From Numida meleagris (Eukaryota; Chordata; Aves; Galliformes; Numididae), in the NCBI RefSeq assembly GCF_002078875.1, contig NC_034409.1, positions 59,721,244-59,785,243 on the forward strand: 64,000 nt of DNA, written 5' to 3'. The notes beneath the pieces were generated by a model. It saw nothing but the letters and a program-made list of their open reading frames with translations. It was not told the origin of the DNA and ran no database searches. The position numbers were made by a program, and so were the translations under genes. Numbering within the stretch: the first letter of the stretch is position 1; each line of letters opens with the position of its first letter. Below, in pieces: positions 1 to 47,520 of the stretch.

Positions 1-37
1 TAGCACATTCATATTTGTGATTATTGACTATCTAGAT

Positions 38-205
38 CAGTGGTCTCCAAAACTTTTTGTTCATGCACTCCTATTAGTTTTAAAATTTAAAAACAATTTT
101 TTAAGCTTGCACTCCCAATACATGTATGTATATGTATCTATATCTATGTAGTGGATCATCTTGCATAGTTTCTGGGGTGATTGCACCCCACTCGGGACAC
201 CACTG
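38..205. mobile_element. Short hAT-type (Charlie-like) non-autonomous DNA transposon
   Basis: A 168-bp element with terminal inverted repeats: the left end reads CAGTGGTCTCCAAA and the reverse complement of the right end reads CAGTGGTGTCCCGA. The 8 bases before it, ATCTAGAT, fit the known hAT-Charlie target preference nTCTAGAn. The 8 bases after it, GCCTATAT, match 5 of 8, as expected for a diverged target duplication. There is no coding capacity. It lies in a YARS2 intron. Confidence 0.6.
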
Positions 206-1193
206 GCCTATATAGAGACACACATAGTAGACAGTTACACTGCAGCAGTAGCGCAATTAAAAAGGAGAGAAAACAATGCTGTTTGAAGTTCATGGCAGAT
301 GATATAAGTTTATCTACAAGGCAGAGGTTTTCAGGGTTCAATTCTAAGTCATTGTCGAAAGTAAAAAGAAAGGGAGAGGAGCAAAGCAGAACCAACAAAA
401 TTCACCTACCTGGTCAAATTGCTAATTGCTTGAGCCTTCTCAAAGCGAGTAGTAATCAGCACTCCAGGGTAGGGTTTAATAGTGAAACTGCAGTAAAAAC
501 ATCTTGAGTAACTTGGCTTGATTTTGTATAGAGGTTCTGCATCCACAGCACTTTTCAGACTGAAAAAAGGTCTATGTGGATATTTAACATTGAAACGTTT
601 CGTGCTTTCAGACTTTATAATCATGAAAGTACCTTTGTTAGTATGCTGCATTCCACACAACTGCATGTCCATTAAAATAATCCTCGTTGTAAAGAGTATG
701 CTTGAGATATGTACCTTTAAAGTGTTGATTGTCCTGAATAATCTTCCTCTTGAGATACTCATTCATCAACATACGGCATACTTCTGTCTGGTGATCAGCA
801 TAGCAGCATTGCTTTGCATTAATGTATTGTGTAACTACTAAAGATATAAGTTAGAACCTCACGAGTAGACATGCAATTGCAGTAGATTCTGGAAAGTGCA
901 TTTCATTAGAAAAGTCAATTCCTGATTGCAGTACAAGCTTCGTAAAAGGTTTTGGCACTGTCTTATTTCTGTAGGCATTACCCTCAATAAAATAGTAAAT
1001 AAAACATGAGTTATCATTCTAAGCTGAAGTATGTGGGCAAAAACGAAGAGTTGTTTGAAAGAATACCTGTAACATGGATTTCTTAAAGAAATAAGAATCA
1101 TTTTAGTGTAGTTAATGACGTTTGAATGACAAAGACAGGAAATCTGCAATGATGGTTTTATAGACAAAAGAATTTCTTTTTCCCTGCTCGTAG
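206..1193. other. YARS2 intron, 5' part
   Basis: Intronic DNA between the hAT-like element and the first visible YARS2 exon. I looked for the YARS2 segment that should precede YLKLFTF (the conserved ...QFFxRQPD... block) and did not find it, so that exon lies left of the window. An unexplained 118-codon minus-strand open frame (406-762) is listed among the rejected items. Confidence 0.6.
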
Positions 1194-1349
1194 ATACCTG
1201 AAACTCTTCACCTTTCTTCCTCTTGAGGAGATTGACCACATCATGGAAATGCATGCCAAAGAGCCTGAAAAATGGGGCCCTCAGAAGCGACTTGCTGCAG
1301 AAGTAACTAAACTTGTTCATGGCAGAGAGGGGCTGGAATCTGCTAAGAG
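1194..1349 (+). CDS. YARS2: YARS2 exon, anticodon-binding region
   Basis: Acceptor tccctgctcgtag precedes 1194 and donor gtgaag follows 1349. The 156 nt encode 51 complete codons with split codons at both ends (A|TAC at the start, AG| at the end). The reading includes [20 protein letters not shown] and [20 protein letters not shown]. The minus-strand open frame over the same bases is a shadow. Confidence 0.93.
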
Positions 1350-2498
1350 GTGAAGTTTGATTTATTGAGCAGTTTTCTTTCAGATTTATCCAATGATAGT
1401 TATGTATAGCTTTGCAGGGACTGTTGTAATGGAGTTAGCTGAGGCTTAGATATTAAGAGGTATATACAGTAATGCTGTAGGCTTAAGAGATACTTTAAGA
1501 ATATTAAAATTGCAGGAGTGGAATCAAAAAAAACCACAAAAATTCAGAGTGGGAAGGTAGCTCCTAACTACCTCTGTTACTGTGAGGAGCATCAGAAGAA
1601 ACTGGGGAGGGGAGTCTGTTTAGCTGAACTGCGCCTTGTCCAAAGATGAGACTAGAACCGTATTTTGCATGATCTTTGTTCTCACAGGTGTACCAAAGCC
1701 CTTTATCACAGCAGTGTGGAGGCACTGGAAGCTATGTCTGACCAGGAGCTACAGGAACTTTTTAGACAGGCTCCTTCTGCTGAATTGATACTTGAACCTG
1801 GAATGACTCTGCTTGACCTGTGTCGCAAAGCAAACGTCATTCAGCATGGACCTAGTGGGTATGTTATCACTCCCCCTCTTCTGTAATACCTCACCTAAAT
1901 GGGTGGTAGTGGTGTGCTTTCAGAAGTGTTACAAAAAGTCAGAATAATCAAATCAGGTAGTAACACGTTAGTTACCTACATACCACTTTTAAGTAGGAGG
2001 GAGATGGGAGGCCTCATTGCATTTTGAAGAAAATCTGTAGGATAATGCACTGTCATGTACCATATCTCTAAAATATGCAGTTGAGGCAGAGATAGCAACT
2101 GTTTATCTTCCCTTATTCCTCTCAGGAGGAGTGGGAGCGCCAGAGGCTAAGGCTGACTTCAGTTATTCTTGACCTGGACTGAATTCGAAGTGCATGAGAC
2201 TTAAGATGTATTCAGTTACGAATCAAACCAAAAAAACTTCTTAAATAACTCTTAACTGATCTGTCAATACTTTCCAGCAATAGATATCTTCCTCTTGCAA
2301 TTACCCACTGTTTTTGTTGTTGATTTTTTTTTTTTAAGGTACCAGAAAATTACAGATGGTGGAGTTTCAGTAAATGGGATTCGTGTAACCAATCCCGAGA
2401 CTGTTCTTATTCTTGGACAGCATATTCTCAAGAATGGAGTATCATTGCTCAGGATTGGAAAGAAAAATTACTACATCATAAAATGGCTGCAATTGTGA
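1194..2498 (+). CDS. YARS2: YARS2, mitochondrial tyrosyl-tRNA synthetase, C-terminal part (three exons, span)
   Basis: YARS2 attaches tyrosine to mitochondrial tRNA-Tyr in the matrix. The visible part joins three exons (1194-1349, 1688-1858, 2339-2498) into about 161 C-terminal residues of a protein that is 477 residues long in human. The phases fit: the first exon begins with the last base of a split codon, and the others join AG|G and GG|G. The first exon reads [17 protein letters not shown] and then [20 protein letters not shown], which I recognise as the YARS2 anticodon-binding region. The last exon is the S4-like RNA-binding tail ([10 protein letters not shown] ... [17 protein letters not shown], then TGA). 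The Rossmann catalytic domain, with HIGH and KMSKS-type motifs, must lie left of base 1. Transcription converges on DNM1L, as in human. Confidence 0.93.
1688..1858 (+). CDS. YARS2: YARS2 penultimate exon
   Basis: Acceptor gttctcacag precedes 1688 and donor gtatgt follows 1858. The exon reads [20 protein letters not shown] and continues to [10 protein letters not shown]. It ends in phase 2 (GG|), matching the next exon. It links the anticodon-binding region to the C-terminal S4-like domain. Confidence 0.92.
2339..2498 (+). CDS. YARS2: YARS2 last coding exon, S4-like C-terminus and stop
   Basis: The acceptor is a T-rich tract ending in ttaag before 2339. The reading is [20 protein letters not shown] to [12 protein letters not shown], then TGA at 2496-2498. 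The GGVSVNG core is typical of S4-type RNA-binding folds. About 155 nt of 3' UTR follow before the poly(A) signal. Confidence 0.93.
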
Positions 2499-2653
2499 CA
2501 AGAAGAATATCTCCCTAAAATGAGATAGATACCACTTCAACTCTGTTGCTTGAAGAATGTAATTGAAGACGTGTCTATACTGTGCTTTACTATGCAGCTC
2601 ACAAACTGCCTAATAGCATAGTTTCCATTTTCAGAATATATCAACAGGGTTCA

Positions 2654-2659
2654 AATAAA
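2654..2659 (+). promoter_or_regulatory. YARS2: YARS2 poly(A) signal AATAAA
   Basis: This AATAAA lies 156 nt after the YARS2 stop codon. It is followed within 30-50 nt by a GT/T-rich stretch (tgtatgatttcatgtttt), a plausible downstream element. This would give a short 3' UTR of about 175 nt. The signal match is direct; use in vivo is inferred. Confidence 0.7.
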
Positions 2660-5239
2660 GGCAGCTGAGATTCTAAACATGTATGATTTCATGTTTTAGT
2701 GCTGGAAGTGAATAAGTGAACCAGAAAGTCATAGAAATCCGTACCAGATTTTTTTTTTCCCCTATCTGCTGTATATCTGATTCCTTAAGGATAGATCACA
2801 CTTCACGTAGGCCACAAATCGCAAATAGCAGGAAAAGCTGCACACTATATTATGGCAGTTACACCTACACTGGATTTTTTTAATAACTTTAGTGGAGTTA
2901 TTATTTGTTACAGCTGGGCTTTTTCTTAACTTAGAACTTTTAACGTTACGGCAGTGCCTGTCAGCATCAGCTGTTACCTATGAAGAGTACACAGATTTAC
3001 ATGACATGCTCTCTCCACTAAGAAACAAGATACGGATCTAAAACACCAAAAAGGAGCGTTTGGAATTGCCTTGGAAACAGGTACTGCTGAAGTCCAGAAC
3101 TGGAACACTGTCATATGCAACTCTTAGAAGTTATACCAATGAAGAGATTTTTCAAAGCACCATTCAAAAGGGTATGGACAAAAAGATGAAAAGATCCATT
3201 TCAAGGTGCCAAGATGGAGACTCTCTTGCAACTACTGTATTGTAGGAGGGAGGGGGAACGGTCACCAGATACGCTACAGAAAGATGAGCAAAGGGATACT
3301 TGCAACCTGTCCTTCTAACTGAGGTGGAACGCTGCTGTTGACTTTTGACTTCATCCTAACGCTGAAAATCAGGATAAGTAAGTGGGTAAGGACAAACAAC
3401 CTACAATCAACAGTTCATTTTGTATTTTTTTTAACAGGTTTGGTTTAAAGCAAGCTGCAGAAGATTCACAATAAATAAGTGAAACAGTTAAGTCCTGATA
3501 TTTAAGCTTCTTATTGGTTATGTATGTGAGCATACTGCATATGAGTTTCGCAGCTTTAATGTGGTAATACAGAGCAATATGCAAAAGCAGCACCTTTTCA
3601 TTATAGAACAGAAAATCATCCTCATGCTTATGGCCTAGCTAACACTTGGGATCACAGCTTCCCGAATACATTTAAAGGCATTGGTGTTTTATTTTATTGT
3701 TCTAAAAAAAAAACACCTACACTGCTAGACCCTGCTACTGCTTACACACCTCAAATCAGTACAGTACCTTGCTCTCTTCAGACTTTTCTCTTCCTATGGT
3801 GGGGTTTGGGACTGCTCATGGAACATAGGTCCCACATTATTCACAGTCCTGCCACCTGAGGAACACAAAGCTATGTGTGGTTACCAAAAATATTAGCAGT
3901 AAAAGTCCATACTAGAATAACTCAGAACTGGTTAAGTTACTGCTCATTATAGTAACATAGCAGACTGGCTCAAACTTTTGTGTTGTTTTTTTGTTGGTTT
4001 TGTTTGCTTCTAAAGGGATCTTTCCTTCCCCAGTGTAAACAAGTGTGAAATCCCATGGATTTATAAAGTGATTGCTTTGGGCACTGGCTGCAGTGTTGTC
4101 TGCAAGGATTAGGTTAATCCTTACTCTTGGGGGAAATAAATGCTTTCCTAGTCTGTGAAACTGTATTGTCTTACAGTTTTACAGTTGCAGCAGCTGCAAG
4201 GGGAGGGAACCTAAATTCAGCTGTCTAGATAGTGGTATTTAATCATCAGCTCTTATGTTATTGGAATAAGTCATGGTATTTCAGCTGCTTTAAAGCCACC
4301 TAACACTTAAGAATCAAGAAATAACTACAAGAAATTCTAGCATTTCTCAAGGACCCCTATATTCTGTATCTTGAGGGGTGGGGTGGAAATGGTGGTTTTT
4401 TTTATTTTTACTTGATTAACTTGGTGGTGGTTTTATCTGCATTGTCAATCAAGATTTCAGTAATAACAGCTTACAGTGACTTGCTGCTTATATACCAGGG
4501 TTTATTTTTCAGATTAAACTGTAGTATGGTAGTACTTCACTACATGGAGATAATAGTGTTAGTTTCAGACTGAGATCCCACTTACTCGCTTAATGAGATA
4601 TCCACATCCTATATATTATTATATTATTTTACTATCTTTAATATACAACAGTATATAACAATATTGTGTATGTTATATAGCTATATAAAGAAAAAAAGTA
4701 CTTGAGTTATTCCTACCTTGAAAAGAAAGAAAAATAATCTAGATATCCTGTCAGTTCTCAAGATGAGTTTGTGTTGCTTGCTATTTTGCCTTAAGCTGCC
4801 GTAATGCTCAGAGCTATCATAAACATCTGAAGGAAAAAAGACAATTTTGACAGGAAAAGGGTAGAAGAATAGAGAGAGAAGCTAAGCAATTTCAAAAAAT
4901 TTGCTTTCCTAGAAGATCATCCACTTTGTGTACTTTTGCATTTACCTTGCTCCTTACATGGCAGAAGCATTACAACAATACAGGAACATTCACCTGAGAA
5001 CAAAATACACCAGTGCACACCCATATTAACCTCCCAATAAACGCAACAGATCCGAGTTAACAGCTACTTTCTGTTTGCAGACAAAACTCATAGGAGTCAA
5101 ATAAGTCATATTTCTCATACCTAATCTCCTCCTGCCTTTTTCCCTTCTGTATCCACACAGTGCAGATCCACATATATCCTCAAATTTCAAATTTTTTTTT
5201 AAAGCATTAGCACCCACTTTCATCAAGTATTAAAAGGAT
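2660..5239. other. Intergenic gap between convergent YARS2 and DNM1L 3' ends
   Basis: About 2.6 kb separates the YARS2 poly(A) signal from the proposed DNM1L poly(A) signal. The DNA is AT-rich, with a TA-rich patch near 4610-4690. I see no exon, CR1 or RNA gene here. The 61-codon open frame at 3060-3245 shows no family resemblance. Confidence 0.5.
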
Positions 5240-8200
5240 TTTATTTATTTTTACAAATACAAAATTAAAAAAGTTAAACTCTTTGTATACAAGGTTTATA
5301 ATGCGATCCATTAACTCTGAGAGCTTTATTCCGTGCTCCTTTCTAACCAGCTCCTAGCAATCCAAAGCCTTCCCTGATTCTTTCCACAAGGCAGATAGAT
5401 GCAACCACTACATTTCATAGGCAGCCTGTACAGGGTGTTGCACCTGAATGTTAGAACAGTTAGGCCAAGAATGAAGGACAACTTAAAAACCCAGTATTCT
5501 TTCTTGGGCTGTTCTTGTTCCTTGAATACCCCAAATCAGGTGTGTTCAGGCGATCACTCAAAGACATAGCTTGTTCAAAGGTGAACAAGTGGAAATTAAT
5601 ATTAAAGTACTTACTGCATGTGCAAACGGGCGATTTGCAAGTATAGAAAGAAAAGCAGGATTTGGGGGTCAGAGATTTAAAAAGAACAACAACACAAAAA
5701 AGGAAAACATTTGTTCAGCAGCTGGAGACAACACAAACTGAAGGACTTGAATATTGGGGCAGCTAGCAGCAGTGGTGGCTGCTTTCAAGAAGCACATAGA
5801 TGTAAAGATTTTAACGAGGTAGATGGTGAGAGGGCACGTAGCAAATAAAAAAGGAACTATCTGAACAGAAAAACACCTTGAGCAGTTTAAAAGGTGCAGC
5901 TATTTGGACATAAAACAATAATAGTCTACTCTTCTTTTAAAAACTTTGAAGAATTAATCATCTCATTCTCTCACCTCAAAACAGAGTTTGACTGGCAACA
6001 AGTTAAAAAAGCAGATGCATTTGAGAACTTCAGTATCTGCAGAAAACACCGGTTAGCAGTCTGCCTGCATAACTGAAGGAATTAACAGTGAAGGAAAAAA
6101 AAAAAAAAGACTCAAAATAACTCAGTGCAATTTACAAAGAGAAAGATAAGTTGTTTCTCCTGCTGCAATTCCATAAAGCAGGGACCTGAGTTTGCAGTAT
6201 ATCCAATCTGGCATCTCTCATAGCTAGTCCTCCGTACCACAGAAGTTTCACTTCAGTTTAGTTACATTTTACTTGGGAATACAGTTTGAAGCAGATAGAC
6301 ACTCCCCTTACCCATCAAGTGAAATTTGAAACTGACTACTAAAAAAACCCACAAAATTTACTGATAAACTTTTCACACACAGATACTGTGTTTTATTTAC
6401 AGTACTACCACACACAGGTCAGGTATTAATGTCAAACATTTAAGAGTCTAAACTTGGCTACAGAAGTTGTTCTCCCTGTGATTGTTTCACTGGATAATAA
6501 GGTGTTTTTAACTAAGCTAAAAGTTGATCACTGATGACAGAAATATTTCAGGTTTAAATAAATAAGGTTGACTGTCATAACTCTATAAGCAGTCAATCTA
6601 ACCTAGTGAGACTTCTTACCAGTTTGCCCAGTTTGTATTTCTAACGGTGGCAGCAACAACAGCACTTAGTTCTGTTTCTGATGATCCACTGAAAACAATT
6701 AATGGCCACCAGCAGCCTGTCAACCCTACTACTTGCACAAATACAGCACCTGTTACAAGAACTAAAAATGACGAATTACAGGAGGGCAAGAGCAAACTTA
6801 AGGCTGTGTAAGTATTCTTAGCTATTCTATAAACTTGTAAGGGCATACAGTCCTGGCACCTGAACTAAAAGTGAGTTCAAAACTTTATTTCTGGGATAAT
6901 TCATTTTGTATAGTATCTGTTTATTTAATAACAGGATTGTTACAGCATAGATTTTTCAAGATTTGCATTGAGGATGATAAGTTCATTTCTTGGCACTTAA
7001 ACATTACCAAATTAAAAATGTTTGTAAAACAAAAAAAATAAAAATTATAAAAAACAGATGAACTTTTTGGAGACTTCACATGACATTACAGAGCCAGTTA
7101 TCACTTGCAAGACGTCTTAAATAGACAGAACTCATTTGTTTTATGTAGCACTTGAAAACTTCGCAGTTGAGCATATCCCTTGACAACAGACTGTTGATTG
7201 ACATTTGGGAGTTAAAACATAGGTAGCCATTTGTTTAGGGACAGTTCTACTTTGTTGAAAACGTATTTCTTAGATGCTAAAAGTACAAGGGAAGGAGATG
7301 CTAGGGAATTCCAACTACAAATGTAATGATTTTGACAAAATTCTTAAAAGCTTTCGCTGTTCGCTAAAATTCACTTGAGAAGTGGCTTGCACTTCATTAC
7401 AATCACGTTTCTTAAATTTGAGAACTACCATCCCTGAATAAGAAGTGAGAAGTTACAATTACTTCCTTTGTATTCATTATACATAACATACGCATTGTGA
7501 TTTTTTAGGCTGTTTAAAAATACAGGTTATGTTTCTGTGTCCTGTGTGAATTACTTCAGATCATGCATAAAATAACAAGAATTGCAGGTGAGACTTAACT
7601 CCTTGTGTATATAGTGATGCCAAACTCAAAAATATTATGTGAAAAAAAATATATGTTTAAAACAGGTCTTGTTGGAAACTGGGACCTTAACAGGTTTTGA
7701 ATTTTCAATCTTTAGCAGCTTACAAGAGGAGTTCAGTTTCTGCTAATGGATGAAATGAAAGAGGAACTGAAGAGGGGAATAAAAACCTCATGGTACTGGC
7801 CCAACATACTGAAAGCAGACCATGGCTGTTAGCAGCAGTGTCTCATTTTTCACATGCAAGTTGTGTTAAGGATAAAAATATCAGCAACACCACAGTACAC
7901 ATCTTTTACTTTATACAAAAAAAGTAGATCTGTTTGAAAAGTACATGCAAGTGCGCTGGCTGGAATTTAAATAATTTTTTTATTCATAAAAATTAAAATG
8001 CTTACCCTTTAAAGGTTAGTGCGAACAGTGTTTGACTTTATGAATTACAATCAGAAGAAAACAACTCAATTTCCAACTTAAGGTTTCCTAATGTGATTGT
8101 CTTCAAAAAAAAAAAAAAGAAAAAAGCTACTTACAGTACAATTTCCTTAAAAGTAACTGTGATCTCTAGCATAAATATTCCAATCTCACAGGCATTCTTT

Positions 8201-9137
8201 CATACTGTCCTATCTTCCAAAGTTTGGTAATAAGTTGTGGGGATCCCCTTCTCCCTGGCCAACTTCATCTGCTTTTGAAAAAAACACTTGTTATCCCATA
8301 ACAGTTTTGAAATCCATTTTTATTATTTTTTTTTTTTTTTCAGTTGTGCCAGAACAAATTTACTATTGGATGGTCCAGGGGCTTGGTCCCAAGGGGGAGG
8401 AAGGGCAAGGTGTTCTTGTACCTGATTATAAACCCCAACATTTTTACGCAAGCTCCAGTGCACGTCAACAACTTGGCGCCCACTTGTGAGTAGGCCGCTA
8501 CTTGTTCGCAAGCTCCAGGCTGATTCATCCAACATGATACTCCATTAAATGAAGTTCAGAATTTTGTCTGCAGTTTCAACATTCGGAAAGAAATGGGGAC
8601 ACACATATGTAGCAATACGGTAGACATCTCTACTGTGCTATAAAATTGACACCTCCATCTCTCATAGTGCATGCAATATATTCATGAAAGAAAATACTTG
8701 GTGCTCTCGTCTCTTCACAGTATTTAAACTTCTATTGTAAAAGCAGCTCAAAACTATGCCACAAGACTACACTGTCCATCTTAACCACAGGCAACCTGTT
8801 TAGCAAGTCAGGCACTGGAACTTCAGTGTTTTTCCCCAAGTTCAAATGAGCCTGTCATTGAGACAGTAGACTTGGTCTGCTTTAATTTGCACCAGAAAGC
8901 TGGTAAGGAAACATTTAGAGCCATTTATTATGTGGATTAAATACGACTTATTTTGCAAAATACAGCATATTTTTCTGTTTGCAAATCAAACCAACTGTCT
9001 TTACATGAGCAGATTTACACAGTTGCAGTACACAGATAAGAGTTCATAAATAAAAATTCTACTCCGTATACCATGCCTAGCAATTTTGAAGTCAGTGTAA
9101 CCTCCAATGCATATAAATAGCGTGGCTGGTACAGTCT
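5225..9137 (-). other. DNM1L: Probable DNM1L 3' UTR
   Basis: This AT-rich, repeat-poor DNA lies between the DNM1L stop codon and the double AATAAA at 5240-5249. No other gene fits here. It contains a Pumilio-type site on the minus strand (TGTAAATA, 6394-6401) and A- or T-rich runs. A 12-base direct repeat, CGCAAGCTCCAG, occurs near 8448 and 8509. The extent is inferred from the poly(A) signal only. Confidence 0.45.
5240..5249 (-). promoter_or_regulatory. DNM1L: Candidate DNM1L distal poly(A) signal (two overlapping AATAAA)
   Basis: Minus-strand AATAAATAAA contains two overlapping poly(A) hexamers. The minus-strand DNA just beyond is G/T-rich (ttgatgaaagtgggtgctaa), as expected for a downstream element. 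It would end a 3' UTR of about 3.9 kb. Nearer AATAAA hexamers (for example near 6390, 6886 and 6920) could end shorter transcripts. Confidence 0.45.
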
Positions 9138-44130
<34,993 letters not shown>

Positions 44131-44347
44131 CTATGTGCCCGGGGCCGAAGGCCTCCGCGTGTCAGTCTGCGGGTTTGCTGCGGTCTCGCATCACAGCTCC
44201 GCCTCAGATGTTAGGCTTTTAGTGAGATCGAGCTGATTCTCGTCACCAGCAGCTGTGTGGCCCGCCGGCCGAGGCCCAGCCACAGCACACTGCAGGCAAT
44301 CCTCAGCAAGCAGCACACCACCGCGTTCATTCAGGGCACTGTGTTTT

Positions 44348-44805
44348 GAATGACGAAATCACTGTGGTTGGAAGGGACCTCTGGGGATCACCTAGTCCAA
44401 CACTGCACTAAAGGAGGTTCCCTACAATAGGTTACGCAGGAAAGCATCCAGACAGGTTTTGAATATTTCCAGAGAAGATATCTCCTCAGTTTCTCTGGGC
44501 AGCCTGTCCCAGTGCTCTGTCAACCTGGCAGTGAAGAAGCTTTTCCTCATGTTCACATGGAACTTCCTGCACTCCAGTTTGCATCCATTGCCCCTTGTTC
44601 TGTCACTGGGCACCGTCGAAAAGAGCCTGGCCCCATCTACTTGACATCTGCCCTTTAGATAGTCATAAACAGTGATAAGATCACCCCTCAGCCATTCCTT
44701 CCCCAGGCAGAACTGTCCCAGGGCTCTCTGCCTTTCGTCATACAGCTGACATGCTCCAGGCCCCCATCATCCTTGTGACCCTCCACTGGGCTCTCTCTAG
44801 AAGAT
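44348..44805 (-). repeat. CR1 retroposon fragment upstream of DNM1L
   Basis: Minus-strand CR1 about 240 nt upstream of the DNM1L promoter motifs. The frame at 44422-44613 encodes [20 protein letters not shown], a decayed end of the CR1 ORF2. Its 3' end (plus-strand left edge) abuts the CpG island. Confidence 0.88.
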
Positions 44806-45113
44806 CCCTTAAAACTCTCAAAAAGCACAAAAGAGCCCCAAGGTGCCAACACGTGCCCAAACGCAACAAGGTGCCCAACGGCAAATGGCCAAGTCAGTCA
44901 GCAACCTGCCTCACAGAGCCAACCAAGCAGGAAAACAAAGCTGATGGGGACAGGGAAAAATCATTAATGAGCTCTTCTGAGAGGGAGAAAAGAACCAGAG
45001 AATGTTCGCTCCTCCAAACTGTGCAGAAGAAGGAATATTTTCCTATTTCTCTTCACATACCAAGAACTGCAATGGGCAGTTTTAAAACTGTTACATTTCT
45101 TCTATTTCCTCTT

Positions 45114-45137
45114 TGTGTGTGTGTGTGTGTGTGTGTG
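45114..45137. repeat. (TG)12 microsatellite
   Basis: Twelve perfect TG units followed by agtgagt. A likely length-polymorphic marker upstream of DNM1L. Confidence 0.95.
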
Positions 45138-47379
45138 AGTGAGTACTTCTGTTTTTGCTGTGGGTCAGCTCATCTCTTCATCTGAAATTTTGTACCTCCT
45201 ATAGATAATAGCAGGGTTGGATGAGGTATCTGCTGAGGTGTGGGAGGTGGATCACTGGGAGATCTAACACTCAGCTGCTTTATACAAAGAGATAGAATAA
45301 AACCAGAGAATGATTTGCGATGCAAAATCACAACAAATAAAGCTATCTGATCTTTGAATGTCTTTCCTCCAAATGCATTGTCTCAAAACGGAATTGTGAG
45401 TAAGCTAGCACTGAATTGTAATGCAGCTTTGTCCTTTCTTGTAAGACAACAGAATACAAATGCTTCTGAAAATTTTAAATTCTGGATGACTTTAGAACTT
45501 GTATTCTTATTGTATACGAGTTAGTCTTTTCCAGTCTTCATCTCTTAAAACTCTCAAATGTTGAAAGAAACAACATGCAATGGGAATACGTTCTTATTTA
45601 TACATCTCTGCAACCAAGTTTTGCATTCTTACCCAGGAATTTTCACACTGCTTGCCACAGGACTGGTATTTCATGATAAAAGCAAAAAGATGGGTAAGCA
45701 GACAGCAGTATTCAAAATATGAGTGTATTCGGCACAGAGGGAGATGATTAACACATGCAAACATATGTACAGAAGGATGTGAATAATCATCCTGTTGGCA
45801 AGAAGGAAAGCAGGACGGGCTCTTATAGTCATACAGTCACAATTATCTAGAAGGTTCACCCATGAGGTTTAGGTGTGCTGAAGCCAATTGCTCTCAGAGC
45901 AATAAGGATAATTAAAAAAATGTATTGCATGTAAATATGTAACAGTGTGGAAATTAAACCTAGCTATGGATGTTTCTGAGCTGACAGTGGCTGGAAGCTG
46001 GGTGAGTATCATGCAAAAGCACTCTGTGTTTGCCCTTTGTTTCATCCCAGTATGGCTATTCTTAGAATTTACTCAGTGTAATATTTCAAGAAGAACACAG
46101 TGAAATTACCATTTGCCAAAATGTGTAGAGTTCTAAGATATCTTAGCCTGCTCAGCAGAGATGTCAAAAATACCATCAAGGACACAATACCCAAATGGAG
46201 AAACACAACTCAAATGGAGGAAATGAATTAATGAACAGAAGAGAAGCAAGAAGAAAGGACAAAGAAGACATAAGATTAGGAAACCCAAGAAAGAAAATCT
46301 TACCATTTTGTCTATTTCTGGCTAAAAAGTGGGTTCTGGAAATACCTCTGCTATAAAATGTTGTGTCTATTACCAACTCACCAAATCCAGCGCTTACCTC
46401 AACCCAGTTGAGTACTGCGCCAATGCAATAATCATTTTAGCAAGCAGTGGCCATCTCTAGCTTTAATTATCTAATTTCCTTAACAGACTTACATTGTACA
46501 GAGCACGAAACTCAAAGATCTGATAAAAGGCAGTAGTAGTCAGACTGGTTTTTACTAAAAGTTAATTAACGTAAGAAAACAGGAACTGCCACACTGAATC
46601 TGACCTGATATAAATCTACCCCAGAATGTCATCTCTGAGAATGTTAAGCACCAGTATTCCTGGGGAAATTATAAAAAAAATATTAGTAAGATCTTCTAAT
46701 CTCAATCCTATGTATTTAATAATTTTGATTTTGTCTATAAAATCTGAAGTAGACAGATCAATATGTCTTCGGTTTTATAAATGTTACTTGAAACCAGATT
46801 ATTTTATTTACATTATACCGTATAATATTTTTTTTGTGTGTGCTATCAAGTAAAATTCTCAGCTGCAGCAACATCCTGCGATAGTAAATTTCATGATCTG
46901 ATTATGCACATTGCAAAAATCAGTTTGGTGTTAGCTTTGAAATTCTCATGTCCTAATTTCACCATAAACTTCCTTGTTTTTATGTCTGAAGTCAGAACAA
47001 AACTGACAAAATTTCCAGTCCTCCTTCTCCATGGTATGTATTTCCTCACACAGTTTTGCATTGTCATTTGCTTCTATTAACTGAGACAGCTGGAATCTCC
47101 TTATACTGACATACTGGGAAGAGTGGACAAGTCATCTGCCATTTAATGACTTCATACCAGACAAGAAAACCACAGGCTACCATGACAGTAAAGGGTATTT
47201 CCTTGCTGTCATATTTGTCTATAGGAAGATATATTTGATAACCACACTTTAAAGTGTCAACGATGTAATGTAACATTTACAGTGTGTACATAGCCATGCT
47301 ACTTAGTACTGTACAAAGAGTATTGGCAAAATATTTTTGCAAATTATTCCTTAGTAGTGCCACCTTTTGTAATCATGTA

Positions 47380-47432
47380 ATATAGAGATTATATAGAGAA
47401 TATATAATAATAATATAATAATATAGAGATAT
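47380..47432. repeat. AT-rich simple repeat
   Basis: Imperfect TATAGAGA/ATAATA tandem units just before the truncated mariner. Confidence 0.8.
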
Positions 47433-47520
47433 GGGTCCAGCAGAGCCTGATTTTTATGTGAAGTGAAACTGAATTATGTTTTTGTATCCTTCTGAGACGC
47501 TTTATCACAGCTGTAACTGC

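Noticed and set aside
406..762. 118-codon minus-strand open frame in the YARS2 intron, ending at a donor-like CCAG|gtaggt
   Set aside because: No family recognised, no visible acceptor or partner exon, and AT-rich intronic DNA gives such frames by chance. A protein search or RNA-seq on the minus strand would decide.
3060..3245. 61-codon plus-strand frame between YARS2 and DNM1L
   Set aside because: No resemblance to a known protein and no promoter or poly(A) context.
44751..45185. 144-codon plus-strand frame
   Set aside because: It starts inside CR1 and ends with a (CV)n stretch from the TG microsatellite.
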